Translations under genes and position numbers: made by a program
Shown: positions 1 to 12,583 of the stretch, piece after piece
Position numbering within the stretch: position 1 is the stretch's first letter
Layout of the letters: the number at the start of each line of letters is the position of its first letter
Assembly (NCBI GenBank): GCA_963920665.1
Contig: OY987273.1
Location: 14,448,501 to 14,512,500 of the forward strand
Reading direction: 5' to 3'
Length of the DNA stretch: 64,000 nt
Source of the DNA: Straminergon stramineum
Taxonomy: Eukaryota > Streptophyta > Bryopsida > Hypnales > Calliergonaceae
Notes under the pieces: generated by a model
The model's input: only the letters and a program-made list of their open reading frames with translations
The model's database searches: none
Told to the model about the DNA's origin: nothing

Positions 1-146
1 GTGACCTTGATAGAGGAACATCAGGGGAACTATGTCGTTATAGTTCTCTGAGAAGTGGATGACAATGGAAACAACATGGGCCATTGTCACTCTATTGTCA
101 TCAACGTGAACTCATATCACGGAAAATTTTGACCTAGAAAATCTCA

Positions 147-2724
147 TGACTTTTCTGGAGGAGTCACAAATGGAGTATCTCAATGATGAATTTGAGAAGA
201 ACGGATATGTTCCTTGGAAAAACAGCACCGCATAATCGAACGCAACACGACTATGACTGATTTATCAAACATTGGACCGATACGCATTGGAGAATGTCGA
301 ACAAAGGCTGACACTAGGTTGACTGGAGTCCCAAGCTAGAAGACAAGAATTGGATTCTCATCCAAAATAGTCGTCTGGAACTCCTAGATAGGGGAGAAAA
401 GACAAAACACTTGGTCAAACCTGATTAGAGCCAAAAAAGAAAGGCTCAACTACTTTCGAGGGAGTTGAGTCTAGCAGGAAAAGGAAGAAGAGTCTTCCGA
501 TTGGAATTGCACCTACAGGCAGTTCTGGCTTAGCTTTGACAATAGTTTTAGCTGGCCCGTTGACCTCGGAAGTAGCGCAGAAGGACTACGAAAGATTTGC
601 CGTTCTTCAATGAAACTTTTGGGCAGAGCACAAGCAATGTTTTTTGCTTGACATGGAGATCGTCAATGTTGACATTCAACAATGCATTATTGCTTCTGAC
701 CAGTATGTCATTTGCACCCTACAAAGAGACATAGTTGAGGCCATCAAGAACAAACTCATCCAACTTATCAATATTAAGCAGTGCTAGAAAGTGTATTTGA
801 CACCTATCGACAAAAATAATCAACTTCTCAAAAAGAAACCCGAGAATTGGAAAGAGATTGAAGGTAGGCAATTCATGATTATTAACTGCCAGCATAGTAT
901 TACCACCTCAAAAGAGCTCCAGAAGTCAGGTTGTCGAGAGGCCAGGAGGGTGGAACTACAGAGGTGGGATGCTTATATTTTTTGGTCTCAAGATCATAAT
1001 AAATTAAGAAACATCTCAAAGTTCTACAACTACACAAACCATCTGGACCATGCCTAGCCAACTTGGGGGAATCAAATCATTAGTTGTCGTAATATTTGGC
1101 TGGCCTATAAACGTCCAACTGATGATCCAATTGAGGATGCATGCAAAAGTAACAAGGTGGTCTTCAATGTGAACAATTATAAGGTAAATATTTTCTATTC
1201 TATTATATCGTTGATTCGATGATAGTGCATTCTTGTTGTGAAGTAGATCTTATTCTCATGATGAGTAGAAACCCAAAAATGCGACATATGGACTATATTT
1301 TGAACCATTTAGATGTATCCTTCAATCGAGGATACTATGGGTACGATTAGAAATTGATGTCAATTCTAGTGTTGTAGAGCTTTATAGGGGCAGTCATTGA
1401 GCGATTTCAAAATATAAATCGTGAAAAGGATGGCGCTTCAATTGGTGGAACCACAGATCTGAAGAACAAGATTCAGATAATAACTTTGCCAAATGCGTTG
1501 TGGAAGCATTAGAAAGGCTTTCTAACAAAGCATGCCGTGGGGGAATTGACTGATCTTGTTTCCCTATCAAAGTTTAAGGATATCAAAGGATTCAAAATCA
1601 AGACAATGTCACTGAAATGGGAGTTTTTCAAACATTGTGGACATTTTATAGATAAGGATTTCGGCGTCTTTGCACAACACTTGCTTGGACAAACTCCCAA
1701 ACGCCAGGCCTTGTATCCTAAGGTCTCAGTTTCGAGAACAAAGGTTCTCCTGCCAGATAACCTTTCTCATGTAGATTGGGTAGAGAGGAAGCAAATAAAA
1801 ATTGTTCTTCAGGATTTAATGGACATCAAACCCACTTTGATACTCATGAATATAGTTGGCGATGTCGACGACAATGTGTGGAAGCCATGGAAAGCACGGC
1901 ACAAATTCACATCATCATCATGGGACTTCTTGATCTCGCACCCCAAGGTTGAATACTTCAAAAGACGTCTCAAAAACGACACCTAGTTGAAGCGTGCAAA
2001 GGATCTCGAAAAACAATTTCCGGAGGTTCTTCATATGTTTACAAGATTTAGGAAGTTGAAGTATCAGCTTCCAAACCAAGTCAAGGGGGTCTAAGTTCGA
2101 GGAATCGATATGACTGCGAGGGCATAGGTGACAAGTACAACTTACCAATATCACAGTCGAGAGATAAACCTGGCTGTCTTGGACGCTAGAGAGGTTCATA
2201 GAACGACTCCTAGTGATACTATAGGCGCAATTGAGCGTGCACTGGATTTCCTACTTCAGAAATTAAGTCTAAAGATGACTGAGCCAAATGTATGGCTCTT
2301 TATTTTGGAAGATAAGGAGGATGTCAAAGTTGCGACTTATTTTGCATCCATGAATCTCGGGCAATATGAGCACGTGCTTTCTACTTACATTCCTAGCAAA
2401 GCAGAGATGCTTAATAACGTCATGAATCAAGGTACTACTCCTAATGTGCCACTCGTCTTTCTTTTTAAGAAAGCGAATGCTTTTGCAAGCGCCGCTCATG
2501 AGTTAATGAAGTCCAAATATGACATGCCTTCGAATTGCGTGTACTATTTAGATACCTCAAAGAACACCGAGGCAAAGTGGAGGATAGAAGCTAGTGAACT
2601 TAGAATGGAGTTCTATCTAGACATCCTTCATGTGTTTGCCAAGCCGGAGGAAAATGTACTTGGTTTGTACTTGGGGGCAAAATTCATACTCGCTTCGAAG
2701 GTATATTTCCAAACTTCATGCTAG
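147..2724 (+). pseudogene. ParB-like / methyltransferase-like element gene, copy A (5' and middle part)
   Basis: Not intact. Coding frames with many in-frame stops run from about 147 to a likely splice donor at 1183 (AAG|GTAAAT), then resume about 1380-2724. The ORF at 791-1057 contains FMIINCQHSITTS, which resembles the ParB/sulfiredoxin-type G-x-H-R/S motif, followed by a W- and N-rich stretch (SKFYNYTNHLDHA). The 1537-1986 and 2128-2724 ORFs follow. The latter ends with a segment reading as hydrophobic strand, KPEENVLGLYLGAK, then ILASKV, which resembles motif I of beta-class N4/N6 DNA methyltransferases (usually pGDxVLDxFxGxG); here the second loop residue is not glycine. A donor-like GTATAT follows at about 2701. 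Its partner in the same window is the minus-strand gene at 36285-41371, which has the same order of a GNHR-type motif and a methyltransferase-like C-terminus. Function is inferred from motifs only. Confidence 0.5.
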
Positions 2725-3058
2725 GTATCATTGATTCAAGGGTAGCTTTGATGTTTTGTTGTTTCTATCTGAATTTTCTCCGTCTTATTAGATGTTTCAT
2801 TTTATCCTCGACTCGAGGATAGTATCCACCATCTTGGACCAATCTACTCTATGATTCATGTAGATGTTCGGGGCATTCTTCTATGGCTTCATTGATAAGA
2901 TGAGGCGAACTTGTATCTCAAAATTTCATATCTTGCGAAGAAAATGGACAAGAACAATTTTATGTTCTCAAATTCACCCTATTCTCTATGCTATGAGAAA
3001 CCACAAAGTCGTGGACTTGTCATAGTTCATTCATTCGAACTCACCTCCGTCACCACCT

Positions 3059-4375
3059 ATGACACTTGATTCACCGATTGCAGCTACCGTCCCCGTTAAC
3101 AAAGAGAGAGAGATGGTGGGTCCTCATGTATGTAATGATTCTAGTGTGGAAGGCATCGATGAGTTTGGAACGAACACGTTTCAAATTCATACGTGTATGG
3201 CAACTCTAGTCACGCCTCCATTATTGCAAACTACCAACGATGAGGAGGACATCAAGACGGGTTCAGAGTTTGAACGCGAGCAACAACAACAAGTAGTGCT
3301 TCCATCAAAAAGGGCAAGGATCGAGGCCGAGAAGGAAGTGATCATGAACGAAGTATTTAGGCCCGATGACATCCACATAATTGAAGAACCATGGCCTTCT
3401 CAAAGAAATAATATGCCGATGTCAGAAGAGGTTGGGGTTATCATCATTAGCGATGATGATGATATTGATCATTCCCATTCCTCGGATGATGATGAGGAGG
3501 AGGAAGGCATTTCGCCGGTGACGGAGATGAAACCCGTCATTTCACCCTCCGGTGTGGTCGTCAAGGTGGAGAAGGATTGGTGGCAAAAGGACAAGGAGAA
3601 ACGAGAGAGATGAATCGCACGGAAGGCAGAGAAAGAAGCGAAGGAGAAGCAATTGGCAGATGCAGTTGTGAAAAATGCAGAGACAAATGCCAAAATGATG
3701 AAAATGCAAGAGGAGTCGAAGGTTCAATTCTCTGAGCTGAACAGTCAGGTTGCATTGCTCCTGCAAGCGATGAATTCGCAAAGCAACCAATCTCAAAGCC
3801 AACCACCGTTCATTTTTAGGGCTCCAACTCTTCAGCCTTCGCCTTTGACAATCCATGGTCTTGGCTTGCAGGAAATACAACATCTAGTACTTATACTGTC
3901 TTATCCTCAAGTCAAGGATAACCAAGATTGTGTTTCCCTCGCTCATGAGGATTTGTTCAGCTCAACTCCAGCATCCCAACTGCCAAGGGTTTCTTCTCCC
4001 AATCAAGCGGCATTCGAAGTCCTTGTTCCTGGAGGTGTGGACGTCTCTCAAGCAAAAGAAGAAACAGAAGTTCCATAACAGTATCATCGAGGCAATGATA
4101 AGGGCGAAGTGGAATGAGGACCTGTTTCACAAGCAATGGAAATGGAGACACCGGTGTGCGGCATGTCGTCTTAGGTCGTGGAGGAGTTGCAATCACCCTT
4201 ATCTGTAGAGGATGGAAGGGTCGACTACAAAGCTAGCGAGGACGATACCCAGGATGAAGTGCCAAAGGAGATCCAAGGGGGGCCTCCTACTACACCGGCA
4301 CTAGGAGGGGATGAGCCTCAAGAGCATGGATCCGCTCAAGTACAACCCTCTGATCCATACGGTTTTGATTGAGTC
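3059..4375 (+). pseudogene. Acidic/coiled C-terminal region of ParB/methyltransferase-like gene, copy A
   Basis: One frame runs 3059-4078 with a single internal TGA at 3611-3613, likely a decayed CGA, because charged coding sequence (IARKAEKEAKEKQ) continues across it. The product has a basic KRARIEAEKE stretch, a strongly acidic run of Asp/Glu/Ser near 3450-3510, then a Lys/Glu/Gln-rich probable coiled coil near 3580-3770 and a Gln/Ser/Pro-rich tail. A short ORF at 4178-4372 in another frame looks like the shifted end (acidic, Pro-rich, stop TGA about 4370). I do not recognise the family. It may be the C-terminal tail of the upstream gene or a separate element ORF; the spacing and strand favour the first. 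Confidence 0.4.
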
Positions 4376-4870
4376 TAAAAATCTTGGAGTCGATCATGTC
4401 TGTGTGTGTGAAGATTAGGGAGAAGGCTTTGAGTAGTCATGTAATCTCATATGTACCCATACTGTATGGCATGATGGTGTGGCCACTCGTTGATTGCTTG
4501 CGCGCGGACTACATATCCGTTTGGGGCTCCTTCTCGTGTAGTCTAGTGTAGCATAATTCTATTAGAATAGATTTTGTGACCCTATTTGAAACAGAAACTT
4601 TTCATGTGTATTATGTAATCTATGTAAATGAAATATGCACATTTTCTTACATCGAGTAGTCTAATTGGATCTTTCTTTTGATGTTTTGGGTGACTAGCTT
4701 GAAAAACTTGAAAGTGTGCACTACCCACTGCCAATGAAAGCATTTCCTACTAAGAGATCGCAGTCGATTAGTGGAATTCAATGCATCTCTCTCCTTTCTA
4801 GCTCACCCATTTCTACGTCTAAACAGGTAACTTCCTTTCTTTGTTGTTATGCTCTGATTAGGTAGTAGCA

Positions 4871-6846
4871 ATGGGCGGAAGAGAGATCGTGCCCAAGAAT
4901 GTGCCTCCTATACTTCCTCCACCACGGAGGAAGTGGCTGACCATTGTCTTCAACTTGAATGACATACTCTGTCAACCGGCGATGAAGTCCTATGGGGAGA
5001 AATTCAAACCGTACAAGCTCGAAGACAATATTCTCTGCCACAGAAATCCCACGATCATCGAACCCAAGGCGGTATTCGCTTGGCAAAATCTGGATGAATT
5101 CCTTCAAGAGGTGTCCGCGATCGTGGATAGGGTCTTAGTGTGGACCACGATGTCAAAGCACAATGCAGAATCCATCACTAGACACGTGTTCAGCGATTAT
5201 AGAGCACCCTACGATATTCCGAGTAAGGAACAATGCAAAAAGATAGAGTACTCTCTGGGAAAGTTCTTTCATCTCGGTGAGTAAGTGCATTGTATGAAAG
5301 TGCTCTTCGAGACCTTGTTCTGCAATCCTAGCGGGAGCACGTCCTTCACCTCGGATAATACGCTTCTCATTGATGACTCTCCGAACAAGAGTGTCTGCAA
5401 TGAAAATGGGAATGTCATATTCCTAGACACTTGGAGGCACCATAATCGTAGAGACGACGTCCTCATGGGGGAACTTCTGCCATGGCTCAGACATCTAGAT
5501 TCGAATTGCCAACTGAGCCAAATGCAGACATATGTCGAGGAAAACCGCATTGGTTTGAACCCATTGGGAGCCGGGGACTACAAGGTGGAGGAGCTAATAG
5601 ATGGGATGAGAGAGTCCTCAAAGGTCATGGATTCTAGATACGAACTTCCTAGCATAGGCGTAATCATAGAGCGAGGCCAACGTAGGAAGAACACTGTAAA
5701 GTAGATTCTTTCTAGATGTGAGATAACATTTTGTGTATAGTCCTCAATTTGTACACTACGATCTTTTGTAAATAATATATTCAATTCGAATTTCCCTTGA
5801 ATCTTTGCCATCTACTCGAGGGTTTACTATACATGTCCCCTAGTCTCAATTGAAGATGTTTATGCATTATATTTATTTGATGATGGGTAATGTGGGTGGG
5901 CATTTGGAATTTGCACGTATTGCAGGTTGGAGGCGTTCACTTCGTTGAACTGCCGAAAAGGCAAAGGTTGACCAAGAGTCTCCTCTCTAGATCGGAAAGG
6001 TCGCTCTCCAACCAGTCTGAATCCGAGGGGGGGAGTTGCAACACAATTCCGTATTCCAAGCCATACATGTTGCGATCTACCAAGGACGCCGCATCTGCGG
6101 CCATAGACCATTCTAAGGGGGACGTGGAAGAAGGTGTCATGGACAGCCCCTCACGTCGCAGACCTGTAAGGACTCCCATCTGCTCTCCTTTGCTACTTAA
6201 ACAAGCATCCTCGACCCAAGGGGACTCATTCTCCCCTACTCCATGGACCGATGCTACAACCAGTCATAAACTAGACCTACCACTAGACGAACCAACAAGT
6301 TGTCCTCGACTCGAGGATGCACTTCAATCATCGCTCACGATTTAGTAGCTTCCTAATGACATTGCCAGACGTAAGGCGACACCTTTGTTCGACCATGAGA
6401 CAAAGAGTGCATTGCCCTCGTCCACGACTATTGCTCTTGGACCTCGGCTCTAAGATAAAAAGCCTCGTCCCTCACTGGCTGCTAGAGCCAGACGATCTCC
6501 TCCTGCTAACACTCTCTTCTAGCAATGAATTTTCAAAGATTATAAGCAGTCAGTGGACTCCAAAACAATTGGGTCTCAACTTCCATATGTGGACAATGTC
6601 AATGCAACGCTATCGAGGCTACTTCCTCGAGGGTCAAAATCACTTTCCACTTTAGAGGTGCCGCAAGCTACTCGAAGGCCAAAGCGGAAAGACAATGGAT
6701 CTCAAAGTTTGGATTTGCGTGGCACATTGGACAGTGGAAGTGGGCGACACTATCATTCCCGACACGATGATATCTTTAAAGGTCTAGCAAAGATAAAAGC
6801 AATGGAAGCAACCAAGAGCAATAGTACATCCAATAGCGATGCCTAG
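4871..6846 (+). pseudogene. FCP1/NIF-type HAD phosphatase-like gene
   Basis: The 4871-5704 frame is continuous except for one TAA at 5282-5284. Near its N-terminus KWLTIVFNLNDILC matches the HAD motif I region of FCP1/NLI-interacting-factor phosphatases (usually FDLDxTL). A central VLVWTTMSKHNAE matches the WTSM-type motif, and NTLLIDDSPNKS the motif with paired aspartates, followed by a DD-L-LPWL segment. A splice donor after 5695 (ACT|GTAAAG) and acceptor TTGCAG before 5926 join it in frame to a Ser/Arg-rich tail (5926-6345). A further shifted ORF, 6553-6846, has a basic cluster RRPKRKD. The nucleophile Asp is Asn here and the second Asp of DxD is also Asn, so phosphatase activity is doubtful. 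Start chosen at the first ATG before the domain. It lies on the same strand as the upstream ParB-like gene. Confidence 0.6.
5696..5925 (+). other. Probable intron of the FCP1-like gene
   Basis: The 230-bp stretch begins GTAAAG, ends TTGCAG and is AT-rich. Removing it joins codons in phase (RRKNT then VGGVHF). Confidence 0.5.
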
Positions 6847-7339
6847 GTGACCAACTGAAGTTTTTGAAGCCAAATAGACTTCGAGGTCTCTTTTACTATT
6901 AATAGCATGGAAAATAATCACAAAAAAATACCTAGAGTAGTTCAGTACTCTTACATGTATGGTAGGGCTTCTTGTTTCTACTTACATTCTAGACAATCGT
7001 TTGCCTTCATAATTCAATCACTTCAAAGGACATTGTGAACAAAAAGTTAGATACTCTTTGTGTATTCAATCTCCCAAATAAGTCAAACGGATTGAATTGA
7101 AATTCACTTGCATTTCATTTTTCCAAGGGCTTTGGTACATTTTGTGAATGAACTTCTTAATATGTCTTTTCATGAGTTGTTGTAATGGATGCAATTCGAC
7201 TCACTTGTTTTAAGTCATTTGAACCCAACCCTTATTCAAAACTATGTATCCTTGGTTTTTATCCTTGGTTTTTATCCTTGGGTTCAACAACTATTACCTC
7301 AATCAAGCTTTGCAATCATTTTTCAAAGTCTCAAAATAA

Positions 7340-7678
7340 CCATATCGTCTCAATTTAATGAATAAGGCCTTCAAAGGTCAAATCCTTGGAGTAACATTGC
7401 TTCTTTTTCCGGGCCTAGGTGCCATTGTGTTGTTGGAGACACGAGTAGATCATAACAAAAATGTCTATCAAATTACAGTGGGTATGTTTCCCGCGTGCAC
7501 ATGCCCGGACTTCATATACATAGTTGTTTCCACTATTGGAGGTCGTCATCAATATGTGAATTGCAAGCACCTATACTACTTGTACTACTACTTTTGCAAG
7601 ATGGACATCCATAATGACAAATTCATTCATGCACCAAGTTATAGCTTCAACGAGTTGGAGCTACTTCTACTTTGAGCA
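7340..7678 (+). pseudogene. SWIM zinc-finger ORF fragment (MULE-type element), copy A
   Basis: The 105-residue ORF at 7358-7675 has the C-x-C ... C-x-H pattern of a SWIM zinc finger: ACTCPDF then VNCKHLYYLY about 25 residues later. It is clearly homologous to the C-terminal part of the ORF at 47041-48426: both share KGQI-GVTLL, the GLGAIV stretch, ITVGMFP, and MDIH ... HAPSYSFNEL. SWIM domains usually follow the catalytic core of MULE transposases. No transposase core is readable upstream here, so this is a truncated copy. Its 3' flank also matches the flank of the other copy. Confidence 0.7.
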
Positions 7679-7899
7679 AGAATTATCACAGCTTCAAAGT
7701 AGACATGAGCTCATTTATCCATGTACTTCACTTGTATTGTATTCATTCACATATATTATGCTTGAAATGATTTGGAGTTTATGGAATTAAAAATGTGAAT
7801 GCATTCATGAAATATGGGAGCATGTCTCAATAATCAATTGTTTTTAAAGGAAGTTCATATAAATGACTATGATATACAACTATAAATCCTATTTGAATA

Positions 7900-8345
7900 A
7901 GGCATGTACGAATATGAAATTGTTTTTTCTTTTCTTTTTCAAGCATTTTCCTGTTATTTGAACTTCCTCATTGTCATTAGAATTTTAGTTTTTTTCTCTT
8001 CATTTTCTAATTATTTCATCGTCCTATCTTTTTTGTTTACCTTTATTCCACATTTTTGTTTCCACTCTCTTTTTCTTTCCATATTTTCTGGTTTACACAT
8101 TTTTTTTCTTTTCCCATTCTTTTTTCGTGCACCATTTTCTCTTCTTTCACCATTTTTTTCCTTTTTCCATTTTTTTTGCTTTTCCCATTTTCTCTTCTTT
8201 CTCCATTTTTTGTTCCTCCCAAATTTTTTCTTACCCCATTTTTTTTTCTTTCCTTGTTTTTTTCTTTCCCCCTTTTTTTTCCTTTCCCAAATTTTTTTCC
8301 TTCCACCAATGTTTTTCTTTCCCCTTTTCCTACCATTTTTTTGTT
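7900..8345 (+). repeat. Long pyrimidine-rich tract (CCCATTTTTTTCC-like)
   Basis: About 440 bp of nearly pure C/T on the plus strand made of degenerate TTTTCC/CCATTT units. It yields long Phe/Ser/Pro-rich ORFs that are compositional artefacts. The same tract follows the other SWIM ORF (about 48640-48900), so it is part of the element rather than a random microsatellite. Both copies are followed by similar sequence containing CAACATTTGGCA and CCACCATGGCTT. Confidence 0.75.
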
Positions 8346-8399
8346 GATATCAACATTTGGCAATACTTATAATTATGAAGAAAAAAAAATTTTATAATT

Positions 8400-9053
8400 G
8401 AAAATTTTATAAAGTAAAAAACCTTAAGATTTGATTGAAATGTCTACCACAAATCCACCATGGCTTGTGGTCATCATTTCACCCTCAACCTTCAAGTTGT
8501 CTATTCACCCTACACATGCCCACTTATACTACCGCATGTTGGAAATCCCAATTGTTATGGGATATTCAGAAGACCTAATTCTTTGTATTCAATTTATCCA
8601 GTGAAAATAATGCAATTGGGTCTAATCATACTCAAAGGTACTAAAAAAGGAGTCAGACACAGTGAAATCTACAATGTTACTTCTTTTTAGCTATTGTTCT
8701 ATTAATCTGATCTACTAATTGTAGATGAATTAGTCCTTTATGAATAGTAATTCAAATCATGTTTTTCCTAATATTTTTTTATTCATCAAAATATCAAAAT
8801 TTCTTTACTAAAGGTCCAATTAAAGTTTAGATGTCAACCTATTAATTTTATGAATGTTAGAAAAGGGGTCTAATTTCTAATGAATAATAATGTGATAGAA
8901 TTCCAAAAAATTATGTGTATATATAATCATATAATAGAGTAGAAAAGTAATATTTTTCTATAATTTGAATATTTTTCCATTTTGTATAATATTTAGAAGT
9001 AAAAACTTGTGAACGTCCTTTTCTATATAAAAATATTCCAAATGATGATTGTG

Positions 9054-9125
<72 letters not shown>

Positions 9126-10780
9126 ACTGACATCAAGGTCCCTATGTAATCTATTTTTGGAATTGAATTTTTTTATTTTAAAAAAAAAAATCAAGAATTT
9201 GTCTAAATTCAATTAATGAATTAAAAATTTATACTATTTTTTGGCTCGCTCAATTTGTAGCCAAAACGCAACGGTGGTAGACAATTTTGTGCGGGGAGGT
9301 TGGCTACCGCAACAATGGAGGATTGCCAACTTTGGCAGGCAACAACAGGAGAACGACATGGCAAAATCAGTTGAAAATTGAAGGGGTGGTGCGCCTTGAA
9401 GGAGGCTTTCTATGAAGTTTAAGGTCGATCCATTTGGAGCAAGGACGAGAGAATGGCAATTGTTTTTGTAGAAGAGGGTGTGTTGCCCCTTGGAGGAAGC
9501 TGAATTTGAGATTTTTTTGTTGAATCCTCGCAATTATAATTGAATCATTGCAATTTTCATTGCACTTTGCGAAAAAAATTATTGTAAGTGTGATGTTTGT
9601 TGAGTTAAAATGGCTGGTGTGATTGCAATTGCATAAATATGAATCTCGTTTTTTAGGGTTTGGGTGAGATGTGATGTGTTGTGATTAGTATTTAGGATCC
9701 CATTTAGGCCATTTTGAGTCCCAAATGGCACATTTGAGGTAGATTTTGGCATACACAGTTGCTATAATGTAATTAAGTGCTCCATTGGATGATAGCAGGT
9801 AGTTAGGAGGTGTATTTGGTGATGTGAGATGGGCTACCTCCTTCTTACATAGAGTTACTTAGGTCAAAATTCACCAAAAATCTCATTGTTGGAGTCCATT
9901 GCTTGGAAGGCAATTTAGGTAGAGGTCCTATACACTACTTGCCAGCCAACTCTTGGGGTTTCTTCACCTTGCAATGGAAAGGCCTCATAGATTGTTTGAA
10001 GCTTTCATTGCATTTGTAATTTGCTTATTGATGTTGAACATAGAATTACATTTTTTTTGGTTGCAAAACCAAAAAGAAGTCTAAAAAAAATGATTGTATC
10101 CTTTTTTTATTTTGCATAAAGCATGATATATTGCAAGATATCTGTATAATGCAACAATTTTGACTTCATGATTGTCTTAGATTTGATAATTTTCAAAATG
10201 AAGAGAATTTTGAGGTTGTGTGTATTTTTTTTCCATCCTTTTCAATGATAATTGAAATTATAGTAATTCTAAAATCACAACTACAAACCAAACTTTTTTT
10301 TTACTTTTTGAGAGAGTGTCAAGATGGCAATCACTTAAAATTTAGTGAAGCATCGTATTTCTATATTCATCCATCTTTTGGACCAAAAAACACTTTTCAA
10401 TCATATTCACACTTTTCCATCCAAATTTGGCAATTTCATCCACATTTCTAATAGAAATGGAAATTTTTTGGTGAAAAAAGATTACTTCTATCTAGTGAAA
10501 TCAAGACATTTATTTTGAAATGGTGCAATCTAGCCCTATGGAGCCAAAAAAATAGGGTTGTTGCAAACTTCATTTTTCTAAAGTTCCCTACCAAGTTTCT
10601 ATACGCCACCAACTATCCGCCTGACTGGTTGTCCACCCGACTACATTTACCCATGGTAAGTTTTCAGGCGAGGTTTTCTACCCACTGGAGTCACCACATC
10701 CACCGAGTCCGGACATCCGATTATTGGATGTGATTTTGCCCGGGATAATAACTTTTGTCAACCCTGATCTAGGCCAAAAA
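8400..10780. other. AT-rich stretch without recognisable genes
   Basis: After the pyrimidine tract and about 100 bp shared with the 48.9-49.1 kb region, I see only short ORFs, homopolymer runs and an (AT)n microsatellite. No domain, tRNA or element end was recognised. Confidence 0.6.
9056..9122. repeat. (AT)n microsatellite
   Basis: About 33 uninterrupted AT dinucleotides. Confidence 0.95.
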
Positions 10781-10781
10781 A

Positions 10782-11990
10782 TTGAAAACCAATGAGAGAT
10801 CTCCCGATGATGTGTGGATTCTCTTATTCATGAGTTTGCCCAATACCTTAACAGTTAATAGTTGCATCGTTCATTTGCAAGATTTCTATCTGGTGTTGTC
10901 TACAATTTTCACTAGATTCCAGAATCCTAACCTAGATTTAAGAATTCTGCTTCTCTTTATGGAGAATGACGAAGATATACAATGTTGGATCTAGATTCAT
11001 AGAGATTTCCTTACATTCAAGCTTCCAAATGGGAATGGTCCCAAACTAAAGGGTAGACAAAAAACACTAAACTACATTGACTATAAGTCATTGTATGGAC
11101 TCCATAATAAGGACATCAACTACTTGGTAGACCAAGTGGAGAAGGGAATTGTATGCATGAAGAAAATGGCGCTTAATGTTGACAACCTAGGGCAACCATT
11201 GATGCTTCTCCTTCTTGCAACAACCTGGGAGAAGAAGATGAGGACCATGAAAATTGAGCTCATATGTTATTATAGGTAGCATCCTCTTCCGAGCAAGAAG
11301 CTAGAGTACATTCCATACACTGAAATACAATGGGATGAATTTGGGGCTTAGAAGAAAATCACCCAGGAGCAAGTTGAATGGTGGGTGGATAAGAGCATGG
11401 CTATAGAACTAGAGAAGGTGTGGTTGCAAGAATGAATGAGGGTGCTGAACAAAATATTTGACCTCGATGAGTGTACAAACTTAGTAAAAAGGATGTGGGA
11501 GTCGTTCATAAATGACCATGCCCAAGAAACAACTTAGGCCGCCATTTCCCAGGATTTCAAGAATAAGTACCTCTACACAGTCATGGAGAACAAAAACTGG
11601 GACATTAGAAAGATTCTTACAGACACCTCCGTCAAAGCCTGGCATGGTGAAGGGAAGACCCACATTTATTCTTGGTTTTTCTTTGAGGTCACACCTAGCA
11701 AAACTTGTGTAAAATTCCTCGAGCACCACAAGTTGAAGCAATTGTTCAATGCATTCGAATACATGGATTCTAGTTGATAGATTGTGAGAGCAAGATCACC
11801 AACCATTCTTATTACAGATGCTATTGGATTTCACAACATGCTCACACATTTGAAGAGGCATCGGGAGGATGGTAAGGTTTGAATTTGGGTCTGGCATGTA
11901 ATTAATTACATTCTAGATGTGGCCAATGGCTTTCTCAAACCAATTGTTGGAATGAATTACAATATTTTCTTGGTCTTCTTCTTCACCTAC
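10782..11990 (+). pseudogene. Decayed ORF of unknown family
   Basis: Pieces in nearby frames (10782-10994, 11091-11279, 11583-11777) read as protein-like sequence broken by stops, for example DINYLVDQVEKG, YIPYTEIQWDEF, YTVMENKNWDIRKIL and CVKFLEHHKLKQLF. Charged and aromatic residues are well spread and stops fall one at a time, as expected of an old coding copy. I do not recognise the family; a retroelement or transposon ORF is most likely from context. Confidence 0.35.
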
Positions 11991-12583
11991 GATGAAGACT
12001 AGGGCTCCATGAGTGTCGCAGTGTTAAATTTTCATTTTTATTGTCTACCTATGAAAACTTACCGGAAATCCACACGTAGGTATCCGGATCTAGCTAAGGA
12101 ACCGGCAAAAGCTAAAATAGAGATGGAAAATAAGGTAGTAGATGGATCAGCTGCAATCCAGTCCCAGAAGGAGAACGGATGAGAACATAAGTTTGACCGG
12201 ATCGGGGATGAATTGGATATTAGGAGGACCGGATCTAGAATAGGTCATGATGGGGTGACAGGGGTCCAACGACTATATATGGGCTGGCTTGCCCAATTGA
12301 ACCTCTTTTGCATTTTTTCTTGTCTCTACGCTCTCCACGCTCTGAGCTCTCTACTCTCGTTTGTGACTTAGCCACTTGTGTAGGATTTGTGTGAGAGTGT
12401 CTTTTTCAAGGGTTGTGTTGTTATTGTCATAGTTTTAATTTTCGGTTGAGACCAGAGAGAGAAAGGGAGGAACGGGATGTGCGGCTAGGAGAGGGCGAGG
12501 TAGAATTAGAGAGGGGTTCCGAACTTGCATTTGTATCCATGCCGCAGCTCAGGAGAAGTAGAGGCGGATAAGCTAGTACGTCC

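Noticed and set aside
8043..8397. Long Phe/Ser/Lys-rich ORFs on both strands
   Set aside because: They are translations of the pyrimidine tract and show no protein-like composition.
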